Shown piece after piece: positions 8,384-15,205 of a stretch of DNA of 64,000 bases. A program made the position numbers and the translations under genes. Every line of letters starts with the position of its first letter. Positions within the stretch are counted from its first letter, which is position 1. Source of the DNA: Spirosoma panaciterrae DSM 21099. GTDB lineage: Bacteria > Bacteroidota > Bacteroidia > Cytophagales > Spirosomataceae. The notes below the pieces were generated by a model. The model was given only the letters and a program-made list of their open reading frames with translations. It was not told where the DNA came from and searched no databases. Location: assembly GCF_000374025.1 (NCBI RefSeq), contig NZ_KB893206.1, positions 129,466 to 193,465 on the forward strand, written 5' to 3'.

Positions 8384-8468
8384 AAAGAGCGAAAGAGTGA
8401 AAGAGTGAAAGAGCGAAAAGCTGCTGTAAAGTATTTCACTCTTTCGCTCTTTCACTCTTTCACTCTTT
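8384..8468. repeat. CTCTTTC(A/G) octamer palindrome in the aspS leader, copy 2a
   Basis: Two 35-base arms (8384-8418 and 8434-8468), each about four tandem octamers, are complementary except at the variable A/G position and enclose a 15-base loop. In RNA the C/T variation is partly tolerated as G-U pairs. The arm starts five bases upstream of the aspS ATG. It could lower or regulate translation of aspS, or be a neutral REP-type insertion. Confidence 0.85.
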
Positions 8469-8480
8469 AGAATTCTGCCG

Positions 8481-8488
8481 CAAAAGTA
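8481..8488 (-). promoter_or_regulatory. Candidate aspS -7 box (TACTTTTG)
   Basis: On the minus strand, TACTTTTG matches TAnnTTTG exactly, and lies between the two blocks of octamer repeat, about 100 bp before the aspS ATG. A TTG occurs upstream at 8501-8503 but only 12 bases away, shorter than the usual spacing, so the -33 element is uncertain. Confidence 0.45.
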
Positions 8489-8511
8489 CGGACTTTATGG
8501 CAACTGGACAG

Positions 8512-8545
8512 TCACTCTTTCACTCTTTCGCTCTTTCGCTCTTTA
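8512..8545. repeat. CTCTTTC(A/G) octamer array abutting the M20 stop codon, copy 2b
   Basis: About four head-to-tail octamers that end exactly over the TAA stop (8543-8545) of the M20 amidohydrolase gene on the minus strand. It is in the same orientation as the right arm of copy 2a and can pair with its left arm, so the 160-bp M20/aspS gap holds three octamer blocks. Confidence 0.75.
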
Positions 8546-10009
8546 CTTTCTATAGTCGAGCGCCGGTTTGCGGTCGCCGAGGAGGGCTTCGTATTTGAAA
8601 TCGGCTCCGCGTTTCTGCTTCCATTCGGCATGCGCTTTCTCAATGAGGGCCGGAGTTTTGTAAAGATCAAGGGCAGTCAGGGCCAGGGTTTTGGCGGCTA
8701 CCAGCATCCCTTTCTGGCCAATGCTCATGCCACTGGCGGCTGTCGATTGCCAGCTATGGGCCGATGAACCCGGCACCCAGGTAGCGGTCGAGAGGCCAAC
8801 GGTCGGTACAGTCCAGCTTACATCGCCCACATCGGTCGAGCCACCACTCACCGGATTGTCGGAGGCATCGCGGAAGTCTTTGATGGTTGCAGCTTCTTCA
8901 ATCGGTACTTTCTTGTCGAAGGTTTCGCTGATCTTTTTGGCAAACTCCGTTTCTTCCGGTGTGTATTTGACACCCCCTACGGTTGTCAGATTCTGGTGCA
9001 TCACCTCGGCCAGGGTCACGTTGGGCAACAGGTTGAACACGCCACCCAGAATCTCCCATTCCACTTTGGTGCCGGTGCCTTTGGCGGCCCCTTCGGCCGC
9101 ATTTTCGATCCGTTTCCAGACGCTTTGCAACACATCACGATCTTTATGCCGGGCGTAGTAATACACTTCGGCAAAGGCGGGCACCACGTTTGGCGCTTCG
9201 CCCCCTTTCGTGATCACGTAGTGAATCCGGGTATCGGATGGAATATGCTCCCGCATCAGATTGACCATGTAGTCCATGGCTTCGACACCATCCAGCGCCG
9301 ACCGACCGCGTTCGGGAGCCGCAGCCGCGTGGGCGGCAATGCCCCGGAACCGGAATTTGGCATTTTTATTCGCCAGCGACGTACCCGCATCGGCAGAATT
9401 GCTAGCGCCGGGGTGCCAGTGAAGTACTACATCGACATCGTTGAACAGCCCTTCGCGAACCATATACACCTTACCCGAGCCCCCTTCTTCGGCGGGGCAG
9501 CCATAAATTTTGATCGTGCCCGAATGCCCCGATTTTTTGAGCCAGTCTTTAATTTCGGTGGCGGCTGCTACTGAGGCTGTTCCGAACAGATTATGCCCGC
9601 AGCCGTGCCCCCCTTTTTGTCCGGCAATGGGTGTAAATTCGGGTTTGGCTTCGGTAGCCAGACCAGGCAGGGCATCATATTCACCCAGAATACCAATAAC
9701 GGGTTTACCCGAACCGTAGGTAGCGACAAAAGCCGTCGGAATACCGGCCACGCCCGTTTTAACGTCGAAGCCTTCCTTACGCAATTGTTCTTCCAGCAGG
9801 GCAGAACTTTTCTCTTCCATATAGCCCAGCTCGGCAAAATTCCAGATTTGCTTCGAGATACCCGCGTATTCCGGGAAGCGTTTGTCCAAGTCGGTTAAGA
9901 TGGTTTGTTTATCGGCGTCTACAGTTGCGGTGGGTGTTTTCTTCGCTTTGGGTTGGGCTACAGCCAGTAGCGGCAACAGCAAAGCCATTGTGAGAAATTG
10001 TGTTCTCAT
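8543..10009 (-). CDS. Secreted M20-family amidohydrolase (AbgB-like)
   Basis: Zinc metallohydrolase of the M20D/AbgB group, which cleaves amide bonds such as p-aminobenzoyl-glutamate or N-acyl amino acids; 488 residues. Seen: signal peptide MRTQFLTMALLLPLLAVAQP, so it is probably periplasmic; GILGEYDALPGL and GGHGCGHNLFGT (metal ligands), CPAEEGGSGK (catalytic glutamate), LHWHPGASN, the lid-domain sequence RGIAAHAAAAPERGRSALDG, and STDVGDVSW plus PGSSAHSW near the end. The open frame extends to 10156, but the extra 49 residues lack homology and overlap the divergent gene, so the ATG at 10009 with its signal peptide is preferred. The stop codon overlaps an octamer repeat. Substrate unknown. 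Confidence 0.9.
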   Translation of the reverse strand: MRTQFLTMALLLPLLAVAQPKAKKTPTATVDADKQTILTDLDKRFPEYAGISKQIWNFAELGYMEEKSSALLEEQLRKEGFDVKTGVAGIPTAFVATYGSGKPVIGILGEYDALPGLATEAKPEFTPIAGQKGGHGCGHNLFGTASVAAATEIKDWLKKSGHSGTIKIYGCPAEEGGSGKVYMVREGLFNDVDVVLHWHPGASNSADAGTSLANKNAKFRFRGIAAHAAAAPERGRSALDGVEAMDYMVNLMREHIPSDTRIHYVITKGGEAPNVVPAFAEVYYYARHKDRDVLQSVWKRIENAAEGAAKGTGTKVEWEILGGVFNLLPNVTLAEVMHQNLTTVGGVKYTPEETEFAKKISETFDKKVPIEEAATIKDFRDASDNPVSGGSTDVGDVSWTVPTVGLSTATWVPGSSAHSWQSTAASGMSIGQKGMLVAAKTLALTALDLYKTPALIEKAHAEWKQKRGADFKYEALLGDRKPALDYRK

Positions 10010-10107
10010 AGGTACGACTTTTAAAGAGGTTATATTTTGAGAAATAGGTTGTAAGCCGATAAAAATACGGCAAAAAGGTGTCATGGGCAATCTTATTGGA
10101 AGGTTGC

Positions 10108-10115
10108 TATCTTTG
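10108..10115 (+). promoter_or_regulatory. Bacteroidota -7 box (TATCTTTG) for the HNH endonuclease gene
   Basis: TATCTTTG matches TAnnTTTG exactly and is 20 bp upstream of the ATG at 10136, which would give a very short leader. It lies in the 126-bp divergent region shared with the M20 gene. No properly spaced TTG was found. Confidence 0.5.
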
Positions 10116-10135
10116 CCCGGCAAATTCGTATTCTC

Positions 10136-11098
10136 ATGTCTACACCCTTTGATCAAGCCTTACTACGAACTTATGTACGCAAATTTACCAAACTCAGACA
10201 GGGCGGAACGCAGTATGGGAAAGCCCCTCATAAGCCAGTTTTTCTGATTAGTCTGCTTGAGCTGATCGATAAAGGACTGATCTCCGACAATCGAATAACC
10301 ATTACCCCTGAATTAGTTGCAACGTTCAAGGAGAACTTTTCTTTGTTGGTAAAGACAGCCCATAAGGATGATTTTACACAGCCGTTTTTTTATCTCCAAA
10401 ATGATGGATTCTGGTTTCTGAAAGCACAGGCTGGCTATTATATCGACCACTACATTCGAAGCGTTCATGTGTTAAACGACAAACTCGACTATGGTTATTT
10501 TGCTAACGATTTATTCGACTTGCTGACGAATACTGAAGCGCGTACCTATCTGAAGATGATTGTATTGGATCATTATTTCGGTAATACAAAAGCTGAGTTT
10601 TTAGCCATAAAGAATACCGGACGTAGTTATCTGCACGACCTGGAAGCGTATTTGCTCAATGAAAAAGAAGCTGCTTATGAACAGCTACGGCCCTCTGAGG
10701 ATGAAGAAATACGGTTTGTTCGGAGAGGCTTGTTCAAGAAGCTTGTTCCTAAAGTCTATGATTTTACCTGTGCAATTTCCGGGATGAAGGTAATTGCTGT
10801 TGATGGGTCATCGCTGGTGGAAGCCTGCCACATCGTGCCTATCAGTATTTCGGGCGATGATAAAGTCACAAACGGGATAGCACTATGTCCAAATTTACAT
10901 ACCGCCTTTGATCGGGGCATGATTGGCATAGATGAACGTTTACGGGTGATGGTTTCGCCTTTATTAGCTGATAATATAGTGAGCCCTTATAACCTCAAGC
11001 AGTTCCATGGCAAGCCCTTAACACTCCCCTTTGGCGAAATTCATTATCCAAAGATTGAACACTTTCGGTGGCACAGGCAGCAGCGATTCAAAAAATAA
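10136..11098 (+). CDS. HNH endonuclease, possible modification-dependent (McrA-like) restriction enzyme
   Basis: 320 residues in two parts. The C-terminal nuclease is an HNH/beta-beta-alpha-metal domain: Cys212 in TCAISG, His232 in EACHIVPIS, Asn246 in NGIALCP and His255 in LHTAFDRGMIGID. The N-terminal about 150 residues contain LRQGGTQYGKAPHKPVFLI and LLELIDKGL, which resemble the 'PHKP' segment at the start of the sulfur-binding domain in ScoMcrA-type enzymes that cut phosphorothioated or methylated DNA. That resemblance is from memory and needs a profile search. No partner methylase or dnd genes are present in the window, as expected for a type IV enzyme. It sits at the edge of a 2-kb patch containing broken small genes. 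An ordinary stand-alone HNH nuclease is the alternative. Confidence 0.8.
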   Translation: MSTPFDQALLRTYVRKFTKLRQGGTQYGKAPHKPVFLISLLELIDKGLISDNRITITPELVATFKENFSLLVKTAHKDDFTQPFFYLQNDGFWFLKAQAGYYIDHYIRSVHVLNDKLDYGYFANDLFDLLTNTEARTYLKMIVLDHYFGNTKAEFLAIKNTGRSYLHDLEAYLLNEKEAAYEQLRPSEDEEIRFVRRGLFKKLVPKVYDFTCAISGMKVIAVDGSSLVEACHIVPISISGDDKVTNGIALCPNLHTAFDRGMIGIDERLRVMVSPLLADNIVSPYNLKQFHGKPLTLPFGEIHYPKIEHFRWHRQQRFKK

Positions 11099-11145
11099 AT
11101 GGATAACTCAATCAACGAATGGTGCCGTTCTGCTTCTAGTAGGGT

Positions 11146-11225
11146 TTCATAATCTCTTCGTGATTTTACGAATTGAGGGCTTTTTTCAGTACAAACTCGA
11201 TAGCCAGTCGTATATCAGCATCCAT
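11146..11225 (-). pseudogene. Degraded remnant of a DUF4160 gene 3' end
   Basis: Read on the minus strand, 11146-11198 is closely similar to the 3' end of the DUF4160 gene at 11813-12114: the shared DNA runs through TTTGTACT(A/G)A, the lysine-rich tail, ATCACGAAGAGA(C/T)TATGA and the overlapping ATG. A two-base loss shifts the frame and makes a stop. Upstream it reads MDADIRLAIEFVLKK, comparable to ADEIAQKWLDFFVLKK in the other copy. The rest of the gene is missing. It looks like a relic of a duplicated DUF4160-DUF2442 locus; alignment was by eye. Confidence 0.45.
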
Positions 11226-11286
11226 TGTAAATGACCTAAACACCCGCAAATTTCGTTATCTTGCCAATAGCTAACTGAATACGCCT

Positions 11287-11544
11287 ATGGAAGCAACGTT
11301 TGTCGTGAATCCGAACGAAATGAATGCTCAACTGCTTGAACGGATGTTAGACTTTTTTGCGGACAAGAAAGGCCCCGTAACAGTACATCTGAGTGAACCG
11401 CCATCGGCAGGTTTTGACTTTCAGCAGTAGTTTCAGGGAATGGAAGCGATTCGGGCACGTGCCGAGCTTGTGCCGGTTCCTGCTGGCATTGACGATCTCA
11501 ATGAACTGATTGATGGTATTAATAATCTGGATTTTGAGTCGTAG
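11287..11544 (+). pseudogene. Small antitoxin-sized gene interrupted by an in-frame TAG
   Basis: An ATG at 11287 opens a frame (MEATFVVNPNEMNAQLLERM, then DFFADKKGPVTVHLSEPP) that stops at TAG 11428-11430 and continues in the same frame (FQGMEAIRARAELVPVPAG, then IDDLNELIDGINNLDFES) to a second TAG at 11542-11544. The continuation is protein-like, suggesting a CAG-to-TAG change in an original gene of about 85 codons. The start, with a strand that reads like 'MEATF.VN..E', and the size are typical of small antitoxins of Bacteroidota toxin-antitoxin pairs, but no toxin gene follows. Function is unknown; the 47-residue upstream product might still be made. Confidence 0.5.
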
Positions 11545-11552
11545 TAGTCTTA

Positions 11553-11816
11553 TCAATAAACCGCTGGAGCTATGCATCCCTGATGCAACTGCGAAACGGG
11601 GAAAATTAAATCCCAATCTTTTCCCCAAACTACATTGCCTCGTTCGATGCGGAAGCGTTTGAAGTTTGATAATTGTCGGTATTTATTGTGTTGGGGATGA
11701 GGATGGTTTTGTAAAAATGGCCCAAAGTCTACCAGTTGTGAGCTTCCATCAGTAAAACTCACCTTCAAGCGGTAATCGCCAACGTATTCGGCATCTGTCA
11801 CAGCAAGCGTTCTCAT
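11553..11816 (-). CDS. DUF2442 domain protein (partner of frameshifted DUF4160)
   Basis: 87 residues. The start MRTLAVTDAEYVGDYRLKV and FTDGSSQLVDFGPFLQNHPHP fit the short form of DUF2442 ('ITDA.Y..DY.L...F.DG....VDF..FL'), followed by a FKRFRIERGNVVWGKDWDLIFP segment, which is also typical (the 'W....D..FP' end). Its ATG overlaps the TGA of the upstream DUF4160 gene (ATGA at 11814-11817), the same tight coupling as in the intact pair at 2304-2862, though the two DUF2442 proteins are of different subtypes. The upstream partner is frameshifted, so this may be an orphan antitoxin-like protein. It is intact and probably still translated. Confidence 0.72.
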   Translation of the reverse strand: MRTLAVTDAEYVGDYRLKVSFTDGSSQLVDFGPFLQNHPHPQHNKYRQLSNFKRFRIERGNVVWGKDWDLIFPVSQLHQGCIAPAVY

Positions 11817-12114
11817 AGTCTCTTCGTGATCTTGCGAATTTTAGGTTTCTTCTTTAGTACGAAAAAGTCAAGCCATTTTTGCGCAATCTCATCGGCGTAC
11901 AGTTCAACGACTTTCATGGCTTCTTTCTGGTCTTTTTGAGACAGCATCTCAATACCATCTGCTTTCCGTAACTGTACATCTATTAACTTTCCGTCCTCGA
12001 AAAAGAGTTCAAAATAGTTTCATATTCCGCGTGACTTACATGTACATGAACAGGCAAATGCTCATTACTATAGAAATAAAAGATTAAGCCAAAATATTCA
12101 ATAAGCTTCGGCAT
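11813..12114 (-). pseudogene. DUF4160 gene with a single-base frameshift
   Basis: From ATG at 12114 the frame reads MPKLIEYFGLIFYFYSNEHL, then PVHVHVSHAEYET, a textbook DUF4160 start with the H-V-H-V motif. It then leaves frame in a run of four T (12011-12014 on the + strand as AAAA). Restoring one T gives IFELFFEDGKLIDVQLRKAD, GIEMLSQKDQKEAMKVVELY and ADEIAQKWLDFFVLKKKPKI up to RKITKRL and a TGA that overlaps the DUF2442 start. The length, 302 bp instead of 303, fits one deleted base. It may be a true inactivation of a toxin-like gene, phase variation at a homopolymer, or a sequencing error. Confidence 0.75.
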
Positions 12115-12164
12115 ACTAATGGTCGTACAAGTGGCAAATTCATCCCCAAAGCTATAAAAAGTGT

Positions 12165-13331
12165 TTATCCCACCAACGCTCGCAACTCCTCCACAACGCC
12201 TTTTACCCCATCAATAGCCGCCGTTATATCGTCGTCGGTCGTGAATCGACCCAGGCTAAAGCGCAGGCAGGAAAAGGCTTCCGTTTCGTTCAAACCCATG
12301 GCCAGCAGCACATGCGACGGATCGATGGAAGCCGCCGTACAGGCCGACCCGTTCGAAACGGCCATGCCTTCCAGTCCTATAATCAGCGCGTCAGAATCAC
12401 AATTCTCGAAATAGATATTGGTGACGTTATAAAGCCGATGTTCCCGATTGCCATTTACCCGTGTTCCGGGAATCGTCAGCAAAGCCGTTTCGAGCCGATT
12501 TCGTAGAGACGCAACCCTTTGCGTCTCATTTGCGTCAGCCATTGCCTGCCGTGCCAGTTCAGCCGCTTTGCCCATGCCTACAATGCCCGGCACATTCAGC
12601 GTACCACTGCGTAATCCGCGTTCGTGTCCACCACCGTGCAAAAGAGCTTCCAGCTTTACTTTGTTGGGACGACGCTGGCGGATAAACAAGCCTCCAACAC
12701 CTTTGGGCCCATAAAACTTATGGGCGGAGAAAGCCAGCAGATCAATACCAATTGCATCGACGTCAATCGGTAATTTGCCTACGGCCTGAGTGGCATCGGT
12801 CATGAATAAAGCACCGGCTTCGTGGGCTAGCTGGGCGATTTCCCTGATGGGCTGAATAACGCCCGTTTCGTTGTTGACCAGCATCACCGATACCAGTATT
12901 GTATCGGCCCGAATCGCGGCTTTCACTACGTCCAAATCCAACAGACCATCGGGTTGAACAGGCAAGTACGTCACCTCGAAGCCGTGTTTCTCCAGATGGG
13001 CGCATACATCCAGCACGGCTTTGTGTTCGGTTTCTACCGTTACGATATGCCCGGTGCGCCGGTCCGATTCTCGATTCTGGTAGTTTTTGGCCACACCTTT
13101 AATAGCCAGATTAATGGCTTCCGTAGCGCCCGATGTAAAAACCAGTTCATGCGTTTCGCAGCCCAGTAAATCAGCCACTTGCTGGCGAGCCGTTTTAACC
13201 GCGTCATGTGCTGAAAGACCAAACGGGTGCGTACTGGCGGCATTGGCGAAGTTGTCTGTCAGGAACGGCATCATCGTTTCCAGTACACACGGGTCGAGCC
13301 GGGTTGTCGCATTATTGTCGAGGTAAATCAT
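12165..13331 (-). CDS. Cysteine desulfurase (NifS/IscS family)
   Basis: PLP enzyme that takes sulfur from L-cysteine for iron-sulfur cluster assembly and thiolation. 388 residues from the ATG at 13331 (MIYLDNNATTRLDP); the open frame to 13358 adds nine non-conserved residues. Key residues: His103 in VETEHKAVLD, PLP-binding Lys205 in FSAHKFYGPKGVGGL, and the catalytic Cys331 in SNGSACTAAS; the RSGTLNVPGI motif is also present. It is IscS/NifS-like with an extended active-site loop. No isc or suf neighbours are present, so it could be the housekeeping enzyme or a tRNA-thiolation enzyme. Residues about 269-277 are encoded by a palindromic GTAGAGACGCA-type repeat (12503-12527). Two hairpins lie upstream. 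Confidence 0.93.
   Translation of the reverse strand: MIYLDNNATTRLDPCVLETMMPFLTDNFANAASTHPFGLSAHDAVKTARQQVADLLGCETHELVFTSGATEAINLAIKGVAKNYQNRESDRRTGHIVTVETEHKAVLDVCAHLEKHGFEVTYLPVQPDGLLDLDVVKAAIRADTILVSVMLVNNETGVIQPIREIAQLAHEAGALFMTDATQAVGKLPIDVDAIGIDLLAFSAHKFYGPKGVGGLFIRQRRPNKVKLEALLHGGGHERGLRSGTLNVPGIVGMGKAAELARQAMADANETQRVASLRNRLETALLTIPGTRVNGNREHRLYNVTNIYFENCDSDALIIGLEGMAVSNGSACTAASIDPSHVLLAMGLNETEAFSCLRFSLGRFTTDDDITAAIDGVKGVVEELRALVG
12503..12527. repeat. GTAGAGACGCA-type palindrome inside the cysteine desulfurase gene
   Basis: GAGACGCAA and TTGCGTCTC flank a five-base loop, forming a 9-10 bp hairpin within coding sequence. The same palindromic motif is found, with longer spacing, as an intergenic inverted repeat at 51908-51993. 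Here it encodes the surface-type stretch ETQRVASLR between the domains of the protein without breaking the frame. Confidence 0.6.
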
Positions 13332-13359
13332 ACAGTAAAAATAGACAGAAAGAAACAAA

Positions 13360-13378
13360 GGCCGTAATCAATACGGCC
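13360..13378 (-). terminator. Hairpin upstream of the cysteine desulfurase gene
   Basis: GGCCGTA and TACGGCC form a 7-bp stem with a five-base loop, followed on the minus strand by TTTGTTTCTTT. It lies just after a stronger terminator in the same orientation and 28 bp before the cysteine desulfurase start, so it may be a second terminator or part of that gene's leader. Confidence 0.45.
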
Positions 13379-13392
13379 TGAATAAGCCCGTA

Positions 13393-13427
13393 AACAAAAA
13401 GCGCGTCAGTCTTTCGAATGACGCGCT
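13393..13427 (-). terminator. Rho-independent terminator of the DUF4136 gene
   Basis: On the minus strand a GC-rich 8-bp stem (GCGCGTCA / TGACGCGC, ten-base loop) is followed by TTTTTGTTT. It is 19 bp after the stop codon of the DUF4136 gene. Confidence 0.75.
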
Positions 13428-13445
13428 GGTTTGCAGGCTGTTGGC

Positions 13446-14009
13446 CTAATAACTATCGGCCCGGTAGTTGAACCGGTTGAAAATCAGGTTGACGGCTTCG
13501 CGAATTTTACCCTGCTGGCGGTCAAAACCGTTATTGGTGATCAGGCCCGAAGCCAGCCCCGTCCAGATGACCTGATCGGTTTTATTGTCGACCAGATTGA
13601 CAAGGATGGTGCCGGGCTGAACCTGAATATCCTGCTCATCGCCCAGGCTTTGCACCTCACTGGCCGAAAAATAGTCCGAGCCCTGATTGGTGTAGCCCTT
13701 GATGGTGGTTGGTTTGTCGAAAACCCGGAAATTTACCAGCAGATCGGGGTTTTGCCGCATAAACTTGTAGCCTCGTCCATCCATCGCAAAGCCGACAGCA
13801 TCCCGAATCTGTTTTTTCAGGACAAGGTCGTTCAGGAAGTATAGGCCGGGGTCAAGCTTGTTATCGACCTGCGAGGCCCAGGCATAGGATTTATAGCGGC
13901 TGAAGTCGGTATTGGGCCGCATTTCGCTGTCGACAGTAACTGTTTGGGCTTGCGTCAGGCTGGCTACCAGCGCAAACGCAGCAAGAAAAAAGAACCGTTT
14001 CATCGTCAT
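13446..14009 (-). CDS. DUF4136 domain protein, exported
   Basis: 187 residues. Signal peptide MTMKRFFFLAAFALVASLTQAQ is cut after the AQ, giving a periplasmic protein without a lipobox cysteine. The mature part shows the DUF4136 pattern: VTVDSEMRPNTDFSRYKSYAW at the start, LKKQIRDAVGFAMDGRGYKF, NPDLLVNFRVF, GTILVNLVDNKTDQVIWTGLASG, and a final REAVNLIFNRF helix. DUF4136 proteins are common small lipoproteins or periplasmic proteins of unknown function in Bacteroidota and Proteobacteria. It is flanked downstream by a strong terminator, so it is probably monocistronic. Confidence 0.88.
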   Translation of the reverse strand: MTMKRFFFLAAFALVASLTQAQTVTVDSEMRPNTDFSRYKSYAWASQVDNKLDPGLYFLNDLVLKKQIRDAVGFAMDGRGYKFMRQNPDLLVNFRVFDKPTTIKGYTNQGSDYFSASEVQSLGDEQDIQVQPGTILVNLVDNKTDQVIWTGLASGLITNNGFDRQQGKIREAVNLIFNRFNYRADSY

Positions 14010-14188
14010 TGAGTTTTGAATCAGGTTGTTTACAAATCCTTATCAATAACTCACCGACTGGTCCAGGGGGTTATTAAAAGTGAGTTAAACCTCCATGGCA
14101 ATGCTCGGGATAGGCTTTCGCTATCGGCAACCAGTGGTTTCGAAACGGCTTGTCATTCCAGCAGTTGTTAGAATGGTAAGGTGTAGGT

Positions 14189-14776
14189 CTACCACTTTAG
14201 CCCGGCTGTTCGAAATTCGATCTGTCGGGTGCCCTGTCCGGCAAAATCGACGTCAATGAGCATGGTACGAGCTGTTTTTAGTTGCTTGATCAAGGCCTTT
14301 TCGGAATCGAAGAAAATAACATTGGCACTGCCATTTTCGGCCGCCGAAAACGTATAGGTGAAAGGCGCATGCCCATCGAACCGAACGCGTGCCTTGCCTT
14401 CCTGAAAGCTCCGGTTAAACTGCCCCTTCGATACCTGAATGTATACATGCGTGTCGGTATCGCGTTTTCGAATGGTCAGCGTGGCAAGGGAACCGCCATT
14501 GTACGGAAAATCGAATTCGAGTAGTGTGGGCGATGTGATCGAGGCTTTATACACCGTACGTCCTTCGTTATCAACCCGTTTCGAATACTGCCATGTACTG
14601 TTGCCAACGCGGCTGTCTGTCTGGTGGGCAGCTATAGGGGAAGTAGTGTGTGGTTGAGGTGGGGTGGGGTCAGTCTTCGTCGGCCTCTGGTCGGTCATGG
14701 TTGGCTGACTGGTTTTTTCCTTTGTTGAACAGCCCCAGATGAGGGTTAACGAAAGCACATAAGGTAAAAATCGCAT
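14189..14776 (-). CDS. Hypothetical lipoprotein
   Basis: 195 residues. The signal peptide MRFLPYVLSLTLIWGC carries a lipobox with Cys16 as lipidation site, followed by a Thr/Pro-rich linker (residues 17-55) that would act as a tether. The remaining 140 residues look like a beta-sandwich: STWQYSKRVDNEGRTVYKAS, FDFPYNGGSLATLTIRKRD, HVYIQVSKGQF, ARVRFDGHAPFTYTF, and a C-terminal IDVDFAGQGTRQIEFRTAGL-KW strand. I do not recognise a named family with certainty. The end pattern (a strand with F-x-F...GL-x-W) is seen in several small periplasmic domains that inspect enzyme activity or invasion-related proteins, so function stays open. Confidence 0.75.
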   Translation of the reverse strand: MRFLPYVLSLTLIWGCSTKEKTSQPTMTDQRPTKTDPTPPQPHTTSPIAAHQTDSRVGNSTWQYSKRVDNEGRTVYKASITSPTLLEFDFPYNGGSLATLTIRKRDTDTHVYIQVSKGQFNRSFQEGKARVRFDGHAPFTYTFSAAENGSANVIFFDSEKALIKQLKTARTMLIDVDFAGQGTRQIEFRTAGLKW

Positions 14777-15205
14777 AATGGATCGACAGCTAGATCGGGT
14801 AAGTCAGAGAATTAATGTTCGTAAATAGCGCCCCTATATGATCGGACGGATCGCTGGTCTGTAAGCGCCTTTTAAGGTCAGTTGCAGAACCTACGCTGGT
14901 TATTAATCGACTTCATGCCGCCCTGGGTTTTACCTCTTTTAGGTCCGTTTTAGGCCGACGACCAATCTGTGTGTAGAAAACGTACGGGCCAGGCATACAA
15001 ACGTAGCCATATTCGGTGGTTAAACGTGCTGGGCACGGAGCGAAACGATACAGGCAGGCTTCTGTAGGTATCCGGCTGATTCATAGCATGACCGCTTGGT
15101 TTAAGGTATGAATTTTGCGTAAGCCATCAAGAAAACTCGGTTAGTCCATAAGTTTAATTCCATCTCCCGAATACTTTTTCCTATTTTAGGGCATATTTAC
15201 TTACT
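14777..15205. other. Divergent intergenic region without a recognised gene
   Basis: 429 bp between two divergent lipoprotein genes. It should carry both promoters. No exact TTG / TAnnTTTG promoter, RNA gene, long palindrome or plausible small ORF was recognised. The part nearest 15206 is AT-rich, as expected for a promoter. Confidence 0.5.

Noticed and set aside
8379..8439. 20-codon N-terminal extension of aspartyl-tRNA synthetase
   Set aside because: The codons consist of the octamer repeat, and family homology starts at MLRTHTCGEL.
8384..8545. CRISPR-like array from the regularly repeated octamers
   Set aside because: Units are 8 bp, in direct contact, without spacers, and arranged as a palindrome; no cas genes are present.
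8996..9574. 192-codon open frame on the plus strand
   Set aside because: It is antisense to the well-supported M20 amidohydrolase and its translation has no protein-like features; high GC in third positions explains it.
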